Assembly: GCA_022821065.1 (NCBI GenBank)
Contig: JAJEEK010000054.1
Location: forward strand, 1-51,615
DNA: 51,615 bases
Direction of reading: 5' to 3'
DNA from: Candidatus Poribacteria bacterium
Lineage (GTDB): Bacteria; Poribacteria; WGA-4E; WGA-3G
In this document: piece after piece, positions 43,561 through 51,537 of the stretch
Numbering within the stretch: position 1 is the stretch's first letter
How the letters are laid out: the number at the start of each line of letters is the position of its first letter
The notes under the pieces: generated by a model
Told to the model about the DNA's origin: nothing
Seen by the model: the letters and a program-made list of their open reading frames with translations, nothing else
Databases searched by the model: none
Translations under genes and position numbers: made by a program

Positions 43561-43620
43561 CATAGGCTGTTGGTTTCTTGTGGCATTTTTGTAGCATAGG
43601 CTGTTGGTTTCCTGTGGCAC
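43557..43620 (+). repeat. Tandem GTAGCATAGGCTGTTGGTTT repeat
   Basis: Two copies of about 30-34 bases, at 43557 and 43591, differing at few positions. The first overlaps the stop codon of the alpha subunit gene. A weaker relative, GTAGCATAGGTTGTAAGCCTG, is at about 1915. Confidence 0.75.
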
Positions 43621-43729
43621 TAAAAAAACATACCGCCCCTACGGGGCTGCGTATAGGTGCATCACAGAAACTGCCCAAACTTTACTAACAACTAACAACC
43701 AAAAGCACAGCGTACTAACAACTATTAAA

Positions 43730-45172
43730 ATGAAAAAACGCATTTTTGGAATCGAAACCGAATTTGGATGCATGACAGACACCGAGCGGATTCGCGGCAC
43801 CTCGGAAGGCGTCGCAGCACGCGTTCGAGACTACGTTTTTGATGCATTAGAACTCGGACTTCGCGACATCCACTACCGAGACTGGGGAGAACCCCCCGGG
43901 AACGGTGGATTCCTGTTCAACGGCGGGAGACTCTACATTGATATGGGGCATCTCGAGTACGCAACCCCAGAATGCGGAACGCTTTTCGATCTTGTCGCCT
44001 ACGATAAAGCCATTGAACGCATCATCAACAGCATCATCACGGATACAGGACTGCCAACCGCGTTCTTCAAAAACAATATCGATCATTTCACCGGCGCAAC
44101 CTTCGGATGTCACGAAAACTTCCAAATTAGCCGAGATGTTCCCTTCTATAGGGTCGTCATCCCGACACTCATGCCGTTTTTTGTCACTCGCCAAATTTAC
44201 GCAGGGGCCGGCAGAGTCGGAGTCTATGATGAAATGATTGAATTCGGTGACTTTCAACCGGAAATCAGTGAACAGCGAGATTATCAAATCTCCCAACGCG
44301 CAGATCACATTGTTACCGAAATTTATGAGTGGATCCAATTCAGTCGCGCTATTATAAACACACGCGACGAACCGCTTAGCGATTACACAAAGTATCGTCG
44401 CCTCCACCTCCTCGTCGGTGATTCTAATATGTCGGAATACGCGACCGCTCTCAAAGTCGGAACAACCGCACTATTACTCACAGCGATCGAAGAATTCTAT
44501 GAAATGCATGGAGAAAAACTACCGCTCCCCGGTTTTGAACTCGCAGATCCAGTATACGCAATTCGACATATTTCTCGTGATGCTACGTTTAAGTGGCGCA
44601 TTGAACTTAAATCCGGAAAAACAATCTCAGCTATCAATTTACAACGAGAGTATCTCAACTTCGTTCAAACTTTCATCACCGAACAAGATGAAGAAACCGA
44701 ATGGGTGCTTTCTGCCTGGGAATCTATACTTGATGATCTCGAAGACAGTTGGGAAAACGTCATCCCACGTGTTGATTGGGCAGCAAAAAAATGGATGCTT
44801 GAGGCTTTCATCGCCGATGAAAAACTTGATTGGGATGACCCATGGATTAAAAGCCAAGATTTAGAATATCATAATATTCATACAGAAAACGGGCTCTACT
44901 ACGCACTACAAACGCAGGGACAGATGGAGCGCGTTATTACCGATAAACAGATTGAATATGCTATTGATAACGCACCACAGGATACCCGCGCAAAAGTGAG
45001 GTCTTTCCTGATGCGAACCTTGACACAAAATCGGATGCCGTGTATCGTTGATTGGCATCAAATCTACGCTGGACATACAGAATATTTTGAGATGAAAGAA
45101 CCGTTTGACACTAACATCGCGAAAGCACAGAAATGGATGAAGAGGCTACGAAAGCGACCCGCGCGAAGTTGA
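43730..45172 (+). CDS. pafA: Pup/UBact ligase PafA
   Basis: A 480-residue ligase of the glutamine-synthetase-like fold that joins the modifier's C-terminal Glu to target lysines using ATP. RIFGIETEFG gives the metal-binding Glu9 and Glu11; catalytic Asp71 is in YIDMGHLEYATPE. GCHENFQISRD, INTRDEPLSDYTKYRRLH and GDSNMSEYATALKVG follow. The MGIETEFG-type start, the GDSN motif and the lack of the Dop loop separate it from the Dop at 39855. ATG 43730 is preferred by homology although no strong ribosome site is visible; in-frame codons upstream from 43604 run through repeats. Last gene of the locus, same strand as the rest. Confidence 0.94.
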   Translation: MKKRIFGIETEFGCMTDTERIRGTSEGVAARVRDYVFDALELGLRDIHYRDWGEPPGNGGFLFNGGRLYIDMGHLEYATPECGTLFDLVAYDKAIERIINSIITDTGLPTAFFKNNIDHFTGATFGCHENFQISRDVPFYRVVIPTLMPFFVTRQIYAGAGRVGVYDEMIEFGDFQPEISEQRDYQISQRADHIVTEIYEWIQFSRAIINTRDEPLSDYTKYRRLHLLVGDSNMSEYATALKVGTTALLLTAIEEFYEMHGEKLPLPGFELADPVYAIRHISRDATFKWRIELKSGKTISAINLQREYLNFVQTFITEQDEETEWVLSAWESILDDLEDSWENVIPRVDWAAKKWMLEAFIADEKLDWDDPWIKSQDLEYHNIHTENGLYYALQTQGQMERVITDKQIEYAIDNAPQDTRAKVRSFLMRTLTQNRMPCIVDWHQIYAGHTEYFEMKEPFDTNIAKAQKWMKRLRKRPARS

Positions 45173-45378
45173 CTCGTAGTCTCCACAGCGTGACGATCTT
45201 GACCCTAGTGTTCAGTCATACTTATTTTGATAGATTGTAGGTTGGGTTGAACGCAGTGAAACCCAACATCTTCAGTCAATATAACCTATCATCTTTGGCG
45301 TGACACAACACTAGTGTTGGAAATACTAACCGACAACCAGTAAATCGTCACATGAATCTGTAGCACAAGGAGAAAACC
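45173..45378. other. Gap with hairpin repeat and a 14-bp palindrome
   Basis: Contains the third GTTGGGTT/AAACCCAAC hairpin (45241-45267) and a perfect palindrome CAACACTAGTGTTG (45306-45319) about 60 bases before the DUF1501 start. The palindrome could be an operator, which is a guess. No gene is seen. Confidence 0.55.
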
Positions 45379-46719
45379 ATGGCTAAAGACAGATTTATAC
45401 ACACGGATTGTGAAGGATTTTACCGTCGAGACTTTCTGAAAGCAGGCGCACTCGGTTTGTTCGGGTTGAGTCTCACAGACTTTTTCCGACTCAAAGCCCA
45501 CGCCGCAACCGCCGCAGAAGCAAGCGTCAACGCACCAAAAACTTCTGCTGGCACCGCAACATCCGTTATTCTCGTCTGGTTAGGTGGGGGACCAAGCCAC
45601 CTTGACATGTGGGACCTCAAACCGGATGCACCTGAAGAAATTCGCGGGCTTTTCACGCCGAGAGCAACAAACGTGGACGGCATCCAAATTAGTGAACATC
45701 TCCCGAAACTTGCACAACAGACCGATAAACTCTGCATCATCCGTTCGATGACCTCGCCTGAGGCAGCACACGAGCGAGGAACACACTATATGATGACAGG
45801 GTATCAGCCCTTACCCGGTTTTGCCGTTCCCGGATACGGTGCTGTTGTTTCTAAACTCAGGGAACAGCGGAGTGCTTTACCGCCATACGTCTCCGTACCA
45901 GCACCCGTCGCTTACGGCGGAGGCGGGTTCTTAGGCGCATCACTCGCACCGTTCTCACCCGGCGGAAATCCGGCAAGCAAAAACTTCAAAGTCCGAGACT
46001 TAGAACCACCCAAAGGGGTCTCTTTTGAACGTGTGGAACGACGACGCTCTTTACGGCAAGCCGTTGATGCCGCCTTCAAGAAATATGAAGAAGGAAACCC
46101 CGCTGCTGAAGCCGTTGATAATTTCTATACCTCCGCATATAATCTAATGAGCTCCTCTGATGCACGGGCCGCGTTCGACCTTAATGCCGAGCCCGGTAAA
46201 ACCCGAGACGCATACCGACGCGACACCTTCGGACAAAGCTGCCTCCTCGCGAGGAGACTCGTCGAAGCAGGAGTCAACTTCGTCACTGTCACCAACGGCG
46301 GATGGGATAACCATAACAATATCTTCTCATCTTTGCCCGGAAAACTCAACACTTTCGATCAGACGATGGCAACCCTAATCTCAGATCTGAGTGATCGTGG
46401 ATTGTTGGATACCACCCTCGTTATTGCTATGGGTGAGTTCGGCAGAACGCCTGTCATCAACAGGAATGCTGGACGCGATCACCATTCACGCGTCTTCTCA
46501 ATCATGTTAGCTGGCGGCGGTGTCCAAGGTGGACAAGTCATCGGTGCTTCGGATCCGCTCGGTATGGAGCCTGCTGAAACGCCAGTCCGTCCCGAGGATT
46601 TATCAGCAACACTCTATCAATCGCTCGGTATTGACTACAATCAGCACCTTGAGTCACCGGATGGAGTCCGAATCGTTCTCTCGCGCGGCGGCAGACCGAT
46701 TCGCGGCGTTCTCGCTTAG
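45379..46719 (+). CDS. DUF1501 family protein with twin-arginine signal
   Basis: A 446-residue protein of the DUF1501 group (sulfatase/alkaline-phosphatase-like fold). The N-terminus has a Tat signal, RRDFLKAGALGLFGLS, so it is exported folded. Core blocks are VILVWLGGGPSHLDMWDLKPDAP, IIRSMTSPEAAHERGTHYM, FVTVTNGGWDNHNN, ALVIAMGEFGRTP-like LVIAMGEFGRTPVIN, and GRDHHSRVFSIMLAGGGV, whose Asp/His residues would bind metal. The family is very common in planctomycetes and relatives, usually next to large secreted cytochrome-like proteins, as here. Activity of the family is unproven. AAGGAG precedes ATG 45379. Confidence 0.92.
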   Translation: MAKDRFIHTDCEGFYRRDFLKAGALGLFGLSLTDFFRLKAHAATAAEASVNAPKTSAGTATSVILVWLGGGPSHLDMWDLKPDAPEEIRGLFTPRATNVDGIQISEHLPKLAQQTDKLCIIRSMTSPEAAHERGTHYMMTGYQPLPGFAVPGYGAVVSKLREQRSALPPYVSVPAPVAYGGGGFLGASLAPFSPGGNPASKNFKVRDLEPPKGVSFERVERRRSLRQAVDAAFKKYEEGNPAAEAVDNFYTSAYNLMSSSDARAAFDLNAEPGKTRDAYRRDTFGQSCLLARRLVEAGVNFVTVTNGGWDNHNNIFSSLPGKLNTFDQTMATLISDLSDRGLLDTTLVIAMGEFGRTPVINRNAGRDHHSRVFSIMLAGGGVQGGQVIGASDPLGMEPAETPVRPEDLSATLYQSLGIDYNQHLESPDGVRIVLSRGGRPIRGVLA

Positions 46720-46721
46720 AG

Positions 46722-46820
46722 GGTTATCGGTTTTCGGTTATTAGTTATCGGTTTTGACCATCAATTCGCGCGCCTTAGTCGAGTTGATGGTCAAGGCTGA
46801 TTGATAACCAAAAACTTATA
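46722..46820. repeat. Stem-loop repeat with TTGACCATCAA arms
   Basis: TTGACCATCAA (46754-46764) and TTGATGGTCAA (46784-46794) form a perfect 11-bp stem inside a wider GGTTATCGGTTTTCGG / GATAACC frame. Member of the stem-loop family at 17371 and 18727. Confidence 0.6.
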
Positions 46821-46830
46821 ATAAATACGC

Positions 46831-47922
46831 ATGTTTGATTCTTCTGCCATTACTCTCCGCAACATAGGAATCCTAATAGCAGCGTTCTACATTGTTTTCG
46901 CAACACCAGCTGGTTTTTCAGACCAACCGCTGTCGCCGATCTGGGCACTCGAATTTAGCCCTGATGGAAAAATGCTTGCTGTCGGAAAATATCAGTGGGT
47001 TGAACTCTGGAGCCTGGAGACACAACGTGTTATTCATGTCTATGAGCCACACGTTGGTGATGTTCGATGCCTCAAATTCTCGTCCACAGATCAAGCAGCC
47101 CCTCTAAGGCTCTATGCAGGCAGCGGGATCCCAGCACAAAACGGCGAAATACGAATTTGGGATGTCGCATCCGAAGAACTCGTAAAAAGCTTTGAGATTC
47201 ATGCCGATACCATTGAATCCATTGCCCTAAGTCCAAATAACAAAAGGTTACTCACGGCAAGTATGGATGAATTCAGTGCCGTCATTGATGTAGAACACCT
47301 TGAAAATATTGAGATGTCGGTGGACGAACAGGCGAAATGGTTGACCCAACACGTTGGAAGAGTCCTTTGTACCCTGTATCACCCGCGCGGCACATATTTT
47401 GTCACCGGTAGTGAAGATAAAACCATAAAAATCTGGAACCCAGAAACGTTTAACGTCTTGGTGAACTTTGATGCAAACGATGACGCTGTTTATAGCCTCG
47501 CTTATTCAGTTGATGAAAATGTGATAGTTTCCGGTTCTTCAGATAATGCCGTCCGCACGTGGCGCGTTATGCCAACGGAGGGGGGCGAGGAGATTCCTGT
47601 CGGTCAGAACCCATCAGAGATGACTGGTGCCCTCGTTCGAGAATACAACGGGCATCAAGGGGCTGTTTACAGCGTTGATGCAGCACTCGTTTCACTAAGA
47701 CAGGACAATCAGGCGGCGATGATTGCCTCCGGTAGCGCAGACACTTCAGTGATTATCTGGAATATCAGATCCGGAAACCGTTTCCGCACTTTTGATGAAT
47801 CAACCGATGCTGTTTATGCAGTAAAATTCAGTCCTGATGGTCGATTCGTCGCAGCCGGAGGGCGCGATGGAAAAGTACGGCTCTGGAATCTCCGTAGACG
47901 CGCCTTAACGCATGAGTTCTAA
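46831..47922 (+). CDS. Secreted WD40 repeat protein
   Basis: A 363-residue protein with a signal peptide (hydrophobic core about 11-27, ending near GFS). It has a seven-bladed WD40 propeller, with blades seen as LEFSPDGKMLAVGKY, IRIWDVASEE, IALSPNNKRLLTAS, GSEDKTIKIWN, GSSDNAVRTWR, ASGSADTSVIIWN and AAGGRDGKVRLWN. It is short, single-domain and probably a scaffold. It lies between the DUF1501 gene and the large heme-motif protein, so the three may act as one extracytoplasmic unit. No good ribosome site is apparent before ATG 46831. Confidence 0.86.
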   Translation: MFDSSAITLRNIGILIAAFYIVFATPAGFSDQPLSPIWALEFSPDGKMLAVGKYQWVELWSLETQRVIHVYEPHVGDVRCLKFSSTDQAAPLRLYAGSGIPAQNGEIRIWDVASEELVKSFEIHADTIESIALSPNNKRLLTASMDEFSAVIDVEHLENIEMSVDEQAKWLTQHVGRVLCTLYHPRGTYFVTGSEDKTIKIWNPETFNVLVNFDANDDAVYSLAYSVDENVIVSGSSDNAVRTWRVMPTEGGEEIPVGQNPSEMTGALVREYNGHQGAVYSVDAALVSLRQDNQAAMIASGSADTSVIIWNIRSGNRFRTFDESTDAVYAVKFSPDGRFVAAGGRDGKVRLWNLRRRALTHEF

Positions 47923-47969
47923 TATGGATGTCGGCTAATTGCTGACTGCCAATTGGAGGGTCTTTCACG

Positions 47970-50900
47970 ATGCTTACCAATACTGTACCCCTTTTGACTA
48001 AGCGATATAGCCTTGTAAGTACAATCCGAGCGTTTTTCATACTGCTCTTTATTTTCTTCTGTCTTCCGACGTTCGCACAAGGGACACCGCGACTCAATTC
48101 ACTCTTTCCAGCAGGCGGACAACCCGGCACAACTGTTGAAATCGCTATCCAAGGTTCCGATTTAGACGACCCACACGAGGTCATTATTGAAGGTGAATCC
48201 GGGATTACCGCGCAGCTTCACCCCGCTGGCGGTGAAGTTGATAATACACATAAACCTGTCTTTGAAGCGAATTGTGGACAGTGCCACGAACTCCGATCGC
48301 CGAGCAACAGATCAATGACACCCGCACAGTGGAAAGCAACTGTTCAACGGATGATTACAGAGAAAGGTGCCGAAATTAGTGCCGACGCACAGACAAAAAT
48401 CGAAAATTATCTCGCATCCGCAGCGCGAGCAAATGCCGGATTAACCGCCGAATTATATATCGCGCCTGACGCACCCATTGGACTTCGAGAAGTTCGCATT
48501 GTCGGTAAGCACGGAACCTCCACCGCGTGGCCCTTTGAGGTAAGCCACACCCCGAATGTCATTGAGACCGAAGCCAACAACAGCACAGAATCCGCAACCA
48601 CTATTGAACTACCAAGCCTCATCAACGGCGTTGTTAATCCCGGTGGTGATGAAGACTATTACGTCTTTGAAGGGACTAAGGGGCAACGCTGTGTGTTCAG
48701 CGTCAAGGCATATCGCCTTAACAACGTCAGCCAACAATTCTTCAATCCAACCCTCTCTGTTTTCAGCGCCGATGGTGTCGAACTCGCACGCAGTAACGGT
48801 TTCTATAGCCTTGATCCGCTCATTGATATAACGCTTCCTAACGACGGTCCTTATCTCCTCCGTATTCGAGATCTATTACACCGCGGAAACCCTGATTCCG
48901 TCTACCGATTAATGGTCGGTGTTCTTCCGTATAATACCTATCTGTTTCCTACCGGTGGAACGCTACCTCCCGAAAATGCGGAGGACACACGCGCGACACA
49001 GGAGACCGAGCAAGTTTTATACGGACCACCATCCCCGCCAAAAACCAATATCGTTCAGTGTGTTATCGGTGGTGAAAATCTACCAGAAACGGAATGGCAG
49101 GTCAAGCTAACAGCAGGGGATCAGCCCGGTCTCAAACAGATTCGTACACCATACGGTATCTTCCCATTCATCGTCAACGCGCACCCAGAAACTATAGAAG
49201 AGGATGTTAATCTTCAGACAACACCCGACGAGGATGCGACTCAGGATGCTGCGGCACAATCCTCCGAATCCGAAATCCTTTTTCAGACGAAGTGTAGTGC
49301 CTGTCACGAACTCCGTTCACCGAGCAATCGCGCACTCTCGGCTGAGGAATGGACAAACACCATTACACGTATGGCGGACAAAGAGAACGCGGACATTACA
49401 AACACTGAACGCGACCGGATCAGTGCTTTCGTTGCGCAAGAAGCAGAACGTTTAGGCGAACTCATCGCACGCCAACTCGAACACGCACAACACATCACAA
49501 CACCCGGCGCGATTAGTGGACGTATCTCTGAATCCGGTGAAGTGGATTACTACCGCTTTACGATTTCGGAAGGCACAAGCCTCGGTCCGTGGTGGGTGAT
49601 CTTCCCGTTTGATAATGTTGATGAAAAGGGGTTTGATACCGTCTATCCGCCTGAAACCGAGATTGACCTCGACAAAGAATACATCGGCAAAGATGGACGA
49701 AAAATCGGATGGTATAAAACCAATCGCAGAGGTGAGAACGTCTTCTCAAACGTCCCAGAAGACGATGTTACAGGGTATGCCTTGACCTATCTCGAATCCG
49801 ATCGAGATCAAAACTATCTCTTATCTCTCGGTTCCGACGATACCATCAAGATATGGGTGAACGATAAACTCGTTTTCAGTAAATACGTCCACCGTCCGCT
49901 CCGCCGCGCAGACGATGTCATCCAGCTGCCTGTCTCTGAAGGCAGAAACAAGATCCTTGTCAAGGTTACCAACGGTTATGGACCGTGGGGGTTTTTCGCA
50001 GATATAGGCGGGTATTCAATCACTGTTTCCGCAGAAAGCCTCAACTCACCGTTGAGCCCATCTCTCACCTTGCTCGATGCAAACGGACAGGTATTGGCAA
50101 ATAATGCCGGTATCGGCGGTAGACGCAACGCGATTATTGATTACAGTTTCAATCAACCCGGTGAGTATGCCGTCAGAGTTGAAGACATTACCGGCAACGG
50201 CGGCGCAGGCTATGTTTATCATTTAGATGCCCGTCCAACAAAACCCGATTTTGCAATCTCCGTAACACCGGATAATCCAAATATCGGACGCGGTGGTACC
50301 GTCTTATTGAACGTGACGCTCCAACGCCGTGTTGGGTTTACAGAGCCGATACGGCTCTCCGTTGAAAATTTGCCACCCGGTATTACGGCAAGTGACAGTG
50401 CAATCCTCTCTGGTGCTGGCACAACGCAGGGATATATTACGCTCACCGCTGCACCCGATGCCGAACTTGAACATCGTGTCGTTGAGGTCGTCGGTTCCGT
50501 AACAACTGCTACCGGTAACCAATACCGTCGTGCAGCAACCCCTGTCGAAGTCTATCGGATTCAGAACAACGATCAGACGGTTCAACGAAAAGGCGTTGTG
50601 GTTAGCGTTACAGAGACCGCACCTGTCGTCTTATTCACACAGTTAGAGGAGATCGTCGTAACCCCGGATGCCCCGATTGACATCATTGTTACAGTTGATA
50701 GGCAAGGCGGCAATCGACAAAACTTGAACCTGACCGCTGTCGGTCTACCCTTCGGCGTGCGGCTCCAGCGACAAAATACCTTGCTCCGAGGAAATCAAAC
50801 AGAGGCGACCCTAAGGCTTCTGCCAAATATTGTTACTGGTGGGAATAATGAGTTGCGTCGTAACCCGTTCATCGGTGCACAGCAGACGCGTCCGTATACC

Positions 50901-51014
50901 ATTGTCATCAATGCATCTGTCGGTCAACGGATTGTAGCGAGCAGCCCTGCCATAAAACTTTGGCTCGGAAGCCGACCAGATACCAATCCAGACGAACAAC
51001 TCGGCGGCAATTAA
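47970..51014 (+). CDS. Large secreted protein with TIG/PPC domains and two c-heme motifs
   Basis: A 1014-residue protein. The signal peptide ends near FAQG (about residue 38). An IPT/TIG-like strand set (LFPAGGQPGTTVEIAIQG) follows. A first heme-c site CGQCH (102-106) sits in NCGQCHELRSPSNRSMTPAQW, and a second, CSACH (442-446), in a nearly repeated context (KCSACHELRSPSNRALSAEEW). Each is followed by a short helical segment like the heme domains of quinohemoprotein amine dehydrogenase. PPC-type domains (for example ETEANNSTESATTIELP ... DEDYYVFEG) and a PA14/lectin-like domain (about 520-690) come next, then beta-sandwich repeats. It could pass electrons or bind polymers at the surface. GGAGG precedes ATG 47970. 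Confidence 0.88.
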   Translation: MLTNTVPLLTKRYSLVSTIRAFFILLFIFFCLPTFAQGTPRLNSLFPAGGQPGTTVEIAIQGSDLDDPHEVIIEGESGITAQLHPAGGEVDNTHKPVFEANCGQCHELRSPSNRSMTPAQWKATVQRMITEKGAEISADAQTKIENYLASAARANAGLTAELYIAPDAPIGLREVRIVGKHGTSTAWPFEVSHTPNVIETEANNSTESATTIELPSLINGVVNPGGDEDYYVFEGTKGQRCVFSVKAYRLNNVSQQFFNPTLSVFSADGVELARSNGFYSLDPLIDITLPNDGPYLLRIRDLLHRGNPDSVYRLMVGVLPYNTYLFPTGGTLPPENAEDTRATQETEQVLYGPPSPPKTNIVQCVIGGENLPETEWQVKLTAGDQPGLKQIRTPYGIFPFIVNAHPETIEEDVNLQTTPDEDATQDAAAQSSESEILFQTKCSACHELRSPSNRALSAEEWTNTITRMADKENADITNTERDRISAFVAQEAERLGELIARQLEHAQHITTPGAISGRISESGEVDYYRFTISEGTSLGPWWVIFPFDNVDEKGFDTVYPPETEIDLDKEYIGKDGRKIGWYKTNRRGENVFSNVPEDDVTGYALTYLESDRDQNYLLSLGSDDTIKIWVNDKLVFSKYVHRPLRRADDVIQLPVSEGRNKILVKVTNGYGPWGFFADIGGYSITVSAESLNSPLSPSLTLLDANGQVLANNAGIGGRRNAIIDYSFNQPGEYAVRVEDITGNGGAGYVYHLDARPTKPDFAISVTPDNPNIGRGGTVLLNVTLQRRVGFTEPIRLSVENLPPGITASDSAILSGAGTTQGYITLTAAPDAELEHRVVEVVGSVTTATGNQYRRAATPVEVYRIQNNDQTVQRKGVVVSVTETAPVVLFTQLEEIVVTPDAPIDIIVTVDRQGGNRQNLNLTAVGLPFGVRLQRQNTLLRGNQTEATLRLLPNIVTGGNNELRRNPFIGAQQTRPYTIVINASVGQRIVASSPAIKLWLGSRPDTNPDEQLGGN

Positions 51015-51038
51015 TGCGAACCGTCCTCCATCTTTACA

Positions 51039-51059
51039 GGCGGGGTTTGTAACCCCGCC
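51039..51059. terminator. Hairpin after heme-motif protein gene, possible terminator
   Basis: GGCGGGGTT-tgt-AACCCCGCC is a perfect 9-bp stem, followed by TTCTAT rather than a clear T-run. It also resembles a dispersed GGGTTTGTAACCC repeat (12189), so it may be both repeat and terminator. Confidence 0.55.
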
Positions 51060-51124
51060 TTCTATAGATGTATCCTTAATTATTTCGATATACAGATTTT
51101 TTCCTGACAACTCCTAAAATAAAC

Positions 51125-51153
51125 TTGACATTTACGGAAATTTATCGTATACT
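51125..51153 (+). promoter_or_regulatory. rRNA-locus promoter P1
   Basis: Consensus TTGACA (51125-51130), 17-base spacer, TATACT (51148-51153), with AAAATAAAC just upstream. Confidence 0.85.
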
Positions 51154-51217
51154 TAATAGTGCTGTGGACGATAATACCCGAAAATTCACCTTTTTGGTAA
51201 AATTTTGAAAAATAAAT

Positions 51218-51246
51218 TTGACATTCACAGTTTTCTGTGGTATACT
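51218..51246 (+). promoter_or_regulatory. rRNA-locus promoter P2
   Basis: TTGACA (51218-51223), 17-base spacer, TATACT (51241-51246). AT-rich GAAAAATAAAT upstream could act as an UP element. Confidence 0.85.
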
Positions 51247-51345
51247 TAATGTTGCTTGTGTGCCAAATGCTCAAGATAGGAGCATCGGTTGAAAAATCGA
51301 AAGTGAGGTGCAACTCCTCCGTTGGCAGATTTTTTGAAAATAAAT

Positions 51346-51375
51346 TTGACATTTATATCAGAGTTGTGGTATACT
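51346..51375 (+). promoter_or_regulatory. rRNA-locus promoter P3
   Basis: TTGACA (51346-51351), 18-base spacer, TATACT (51370-51375). The start would be about 10 bases before the tRNA. GAAAATAAAT and GTGGTATACTTAA are shared with P2. Confidence 0.85.
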
Positions 51376-51391
51376 TAAAAGCGTACCACAC

Positions 51392-51464
51392 GGGGGTGTA
51401 GCTCAGTTGGGAGAGCGACTGGTTTGCAACCAGTAGGTCAGCGGTTCAACTCCGCTCATCTCCA
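51392..51464 (+). tRNA. tRNA-Ala(UGC)
   Basis: A 73-base cloverleaf: acceptor GGGGGTG/CATCTCC, D-arm GCTC/GAGC, anticodon stem ACTGG/CCAGT with loop TTTGCAA (anticodon TGC at 51425-51427), T-arm AGCGG/CCGCT with TTCAACT, discriminator A. The G3-U70 wobble, the alanine identity element, is present. CCA is not encoded. It sits directly between promoter P3 and the 23S gene, as in a normal 16S-23S spacer but without the 16S. Confidence 0.97.
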
Positions 51465-51487
51465 TCACCTATAGCAAAAATAGGTGT

Positions 51488-51503
51488 TGTTCTTTGACAA
51501 TTG
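51488..51503 (+). promoter_or_regulatory. boxA-like antitermination site
   Basis: GTTCTTTGACAATT resembles the rRNA boxA core (GCTCTTTAACAA) and lies about 35 bases before the 23S 5' end, the usual place for a spacer boxA bound by NusB-S10. Confidence 0.55.
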
Positions 51504-51537
51504 TATAGAGAGGGTAAATCGGTAGATAGATATTACT

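Larger units (their letters stand above)
51015..51391. other. 377-bp region upstream of tRNA-Ala with three promoters
   Basis: Holds a strong GC hairpin (51039-51059), then promoters P1 to P3. Between P2 and P3 is a segment with complementary GGAG and CTCC runs (about 51280-51320). No gene and no 16S rRNA sequence are seen. Confidence 0.75.

Noticed and set aside
51015..51391. 16S rRNA upstream of tRNA-Ala
   Set aside because: Only 377 bases separate the protein gene from the tRNA, and these contain promoters and none of the conserved 16S segments.
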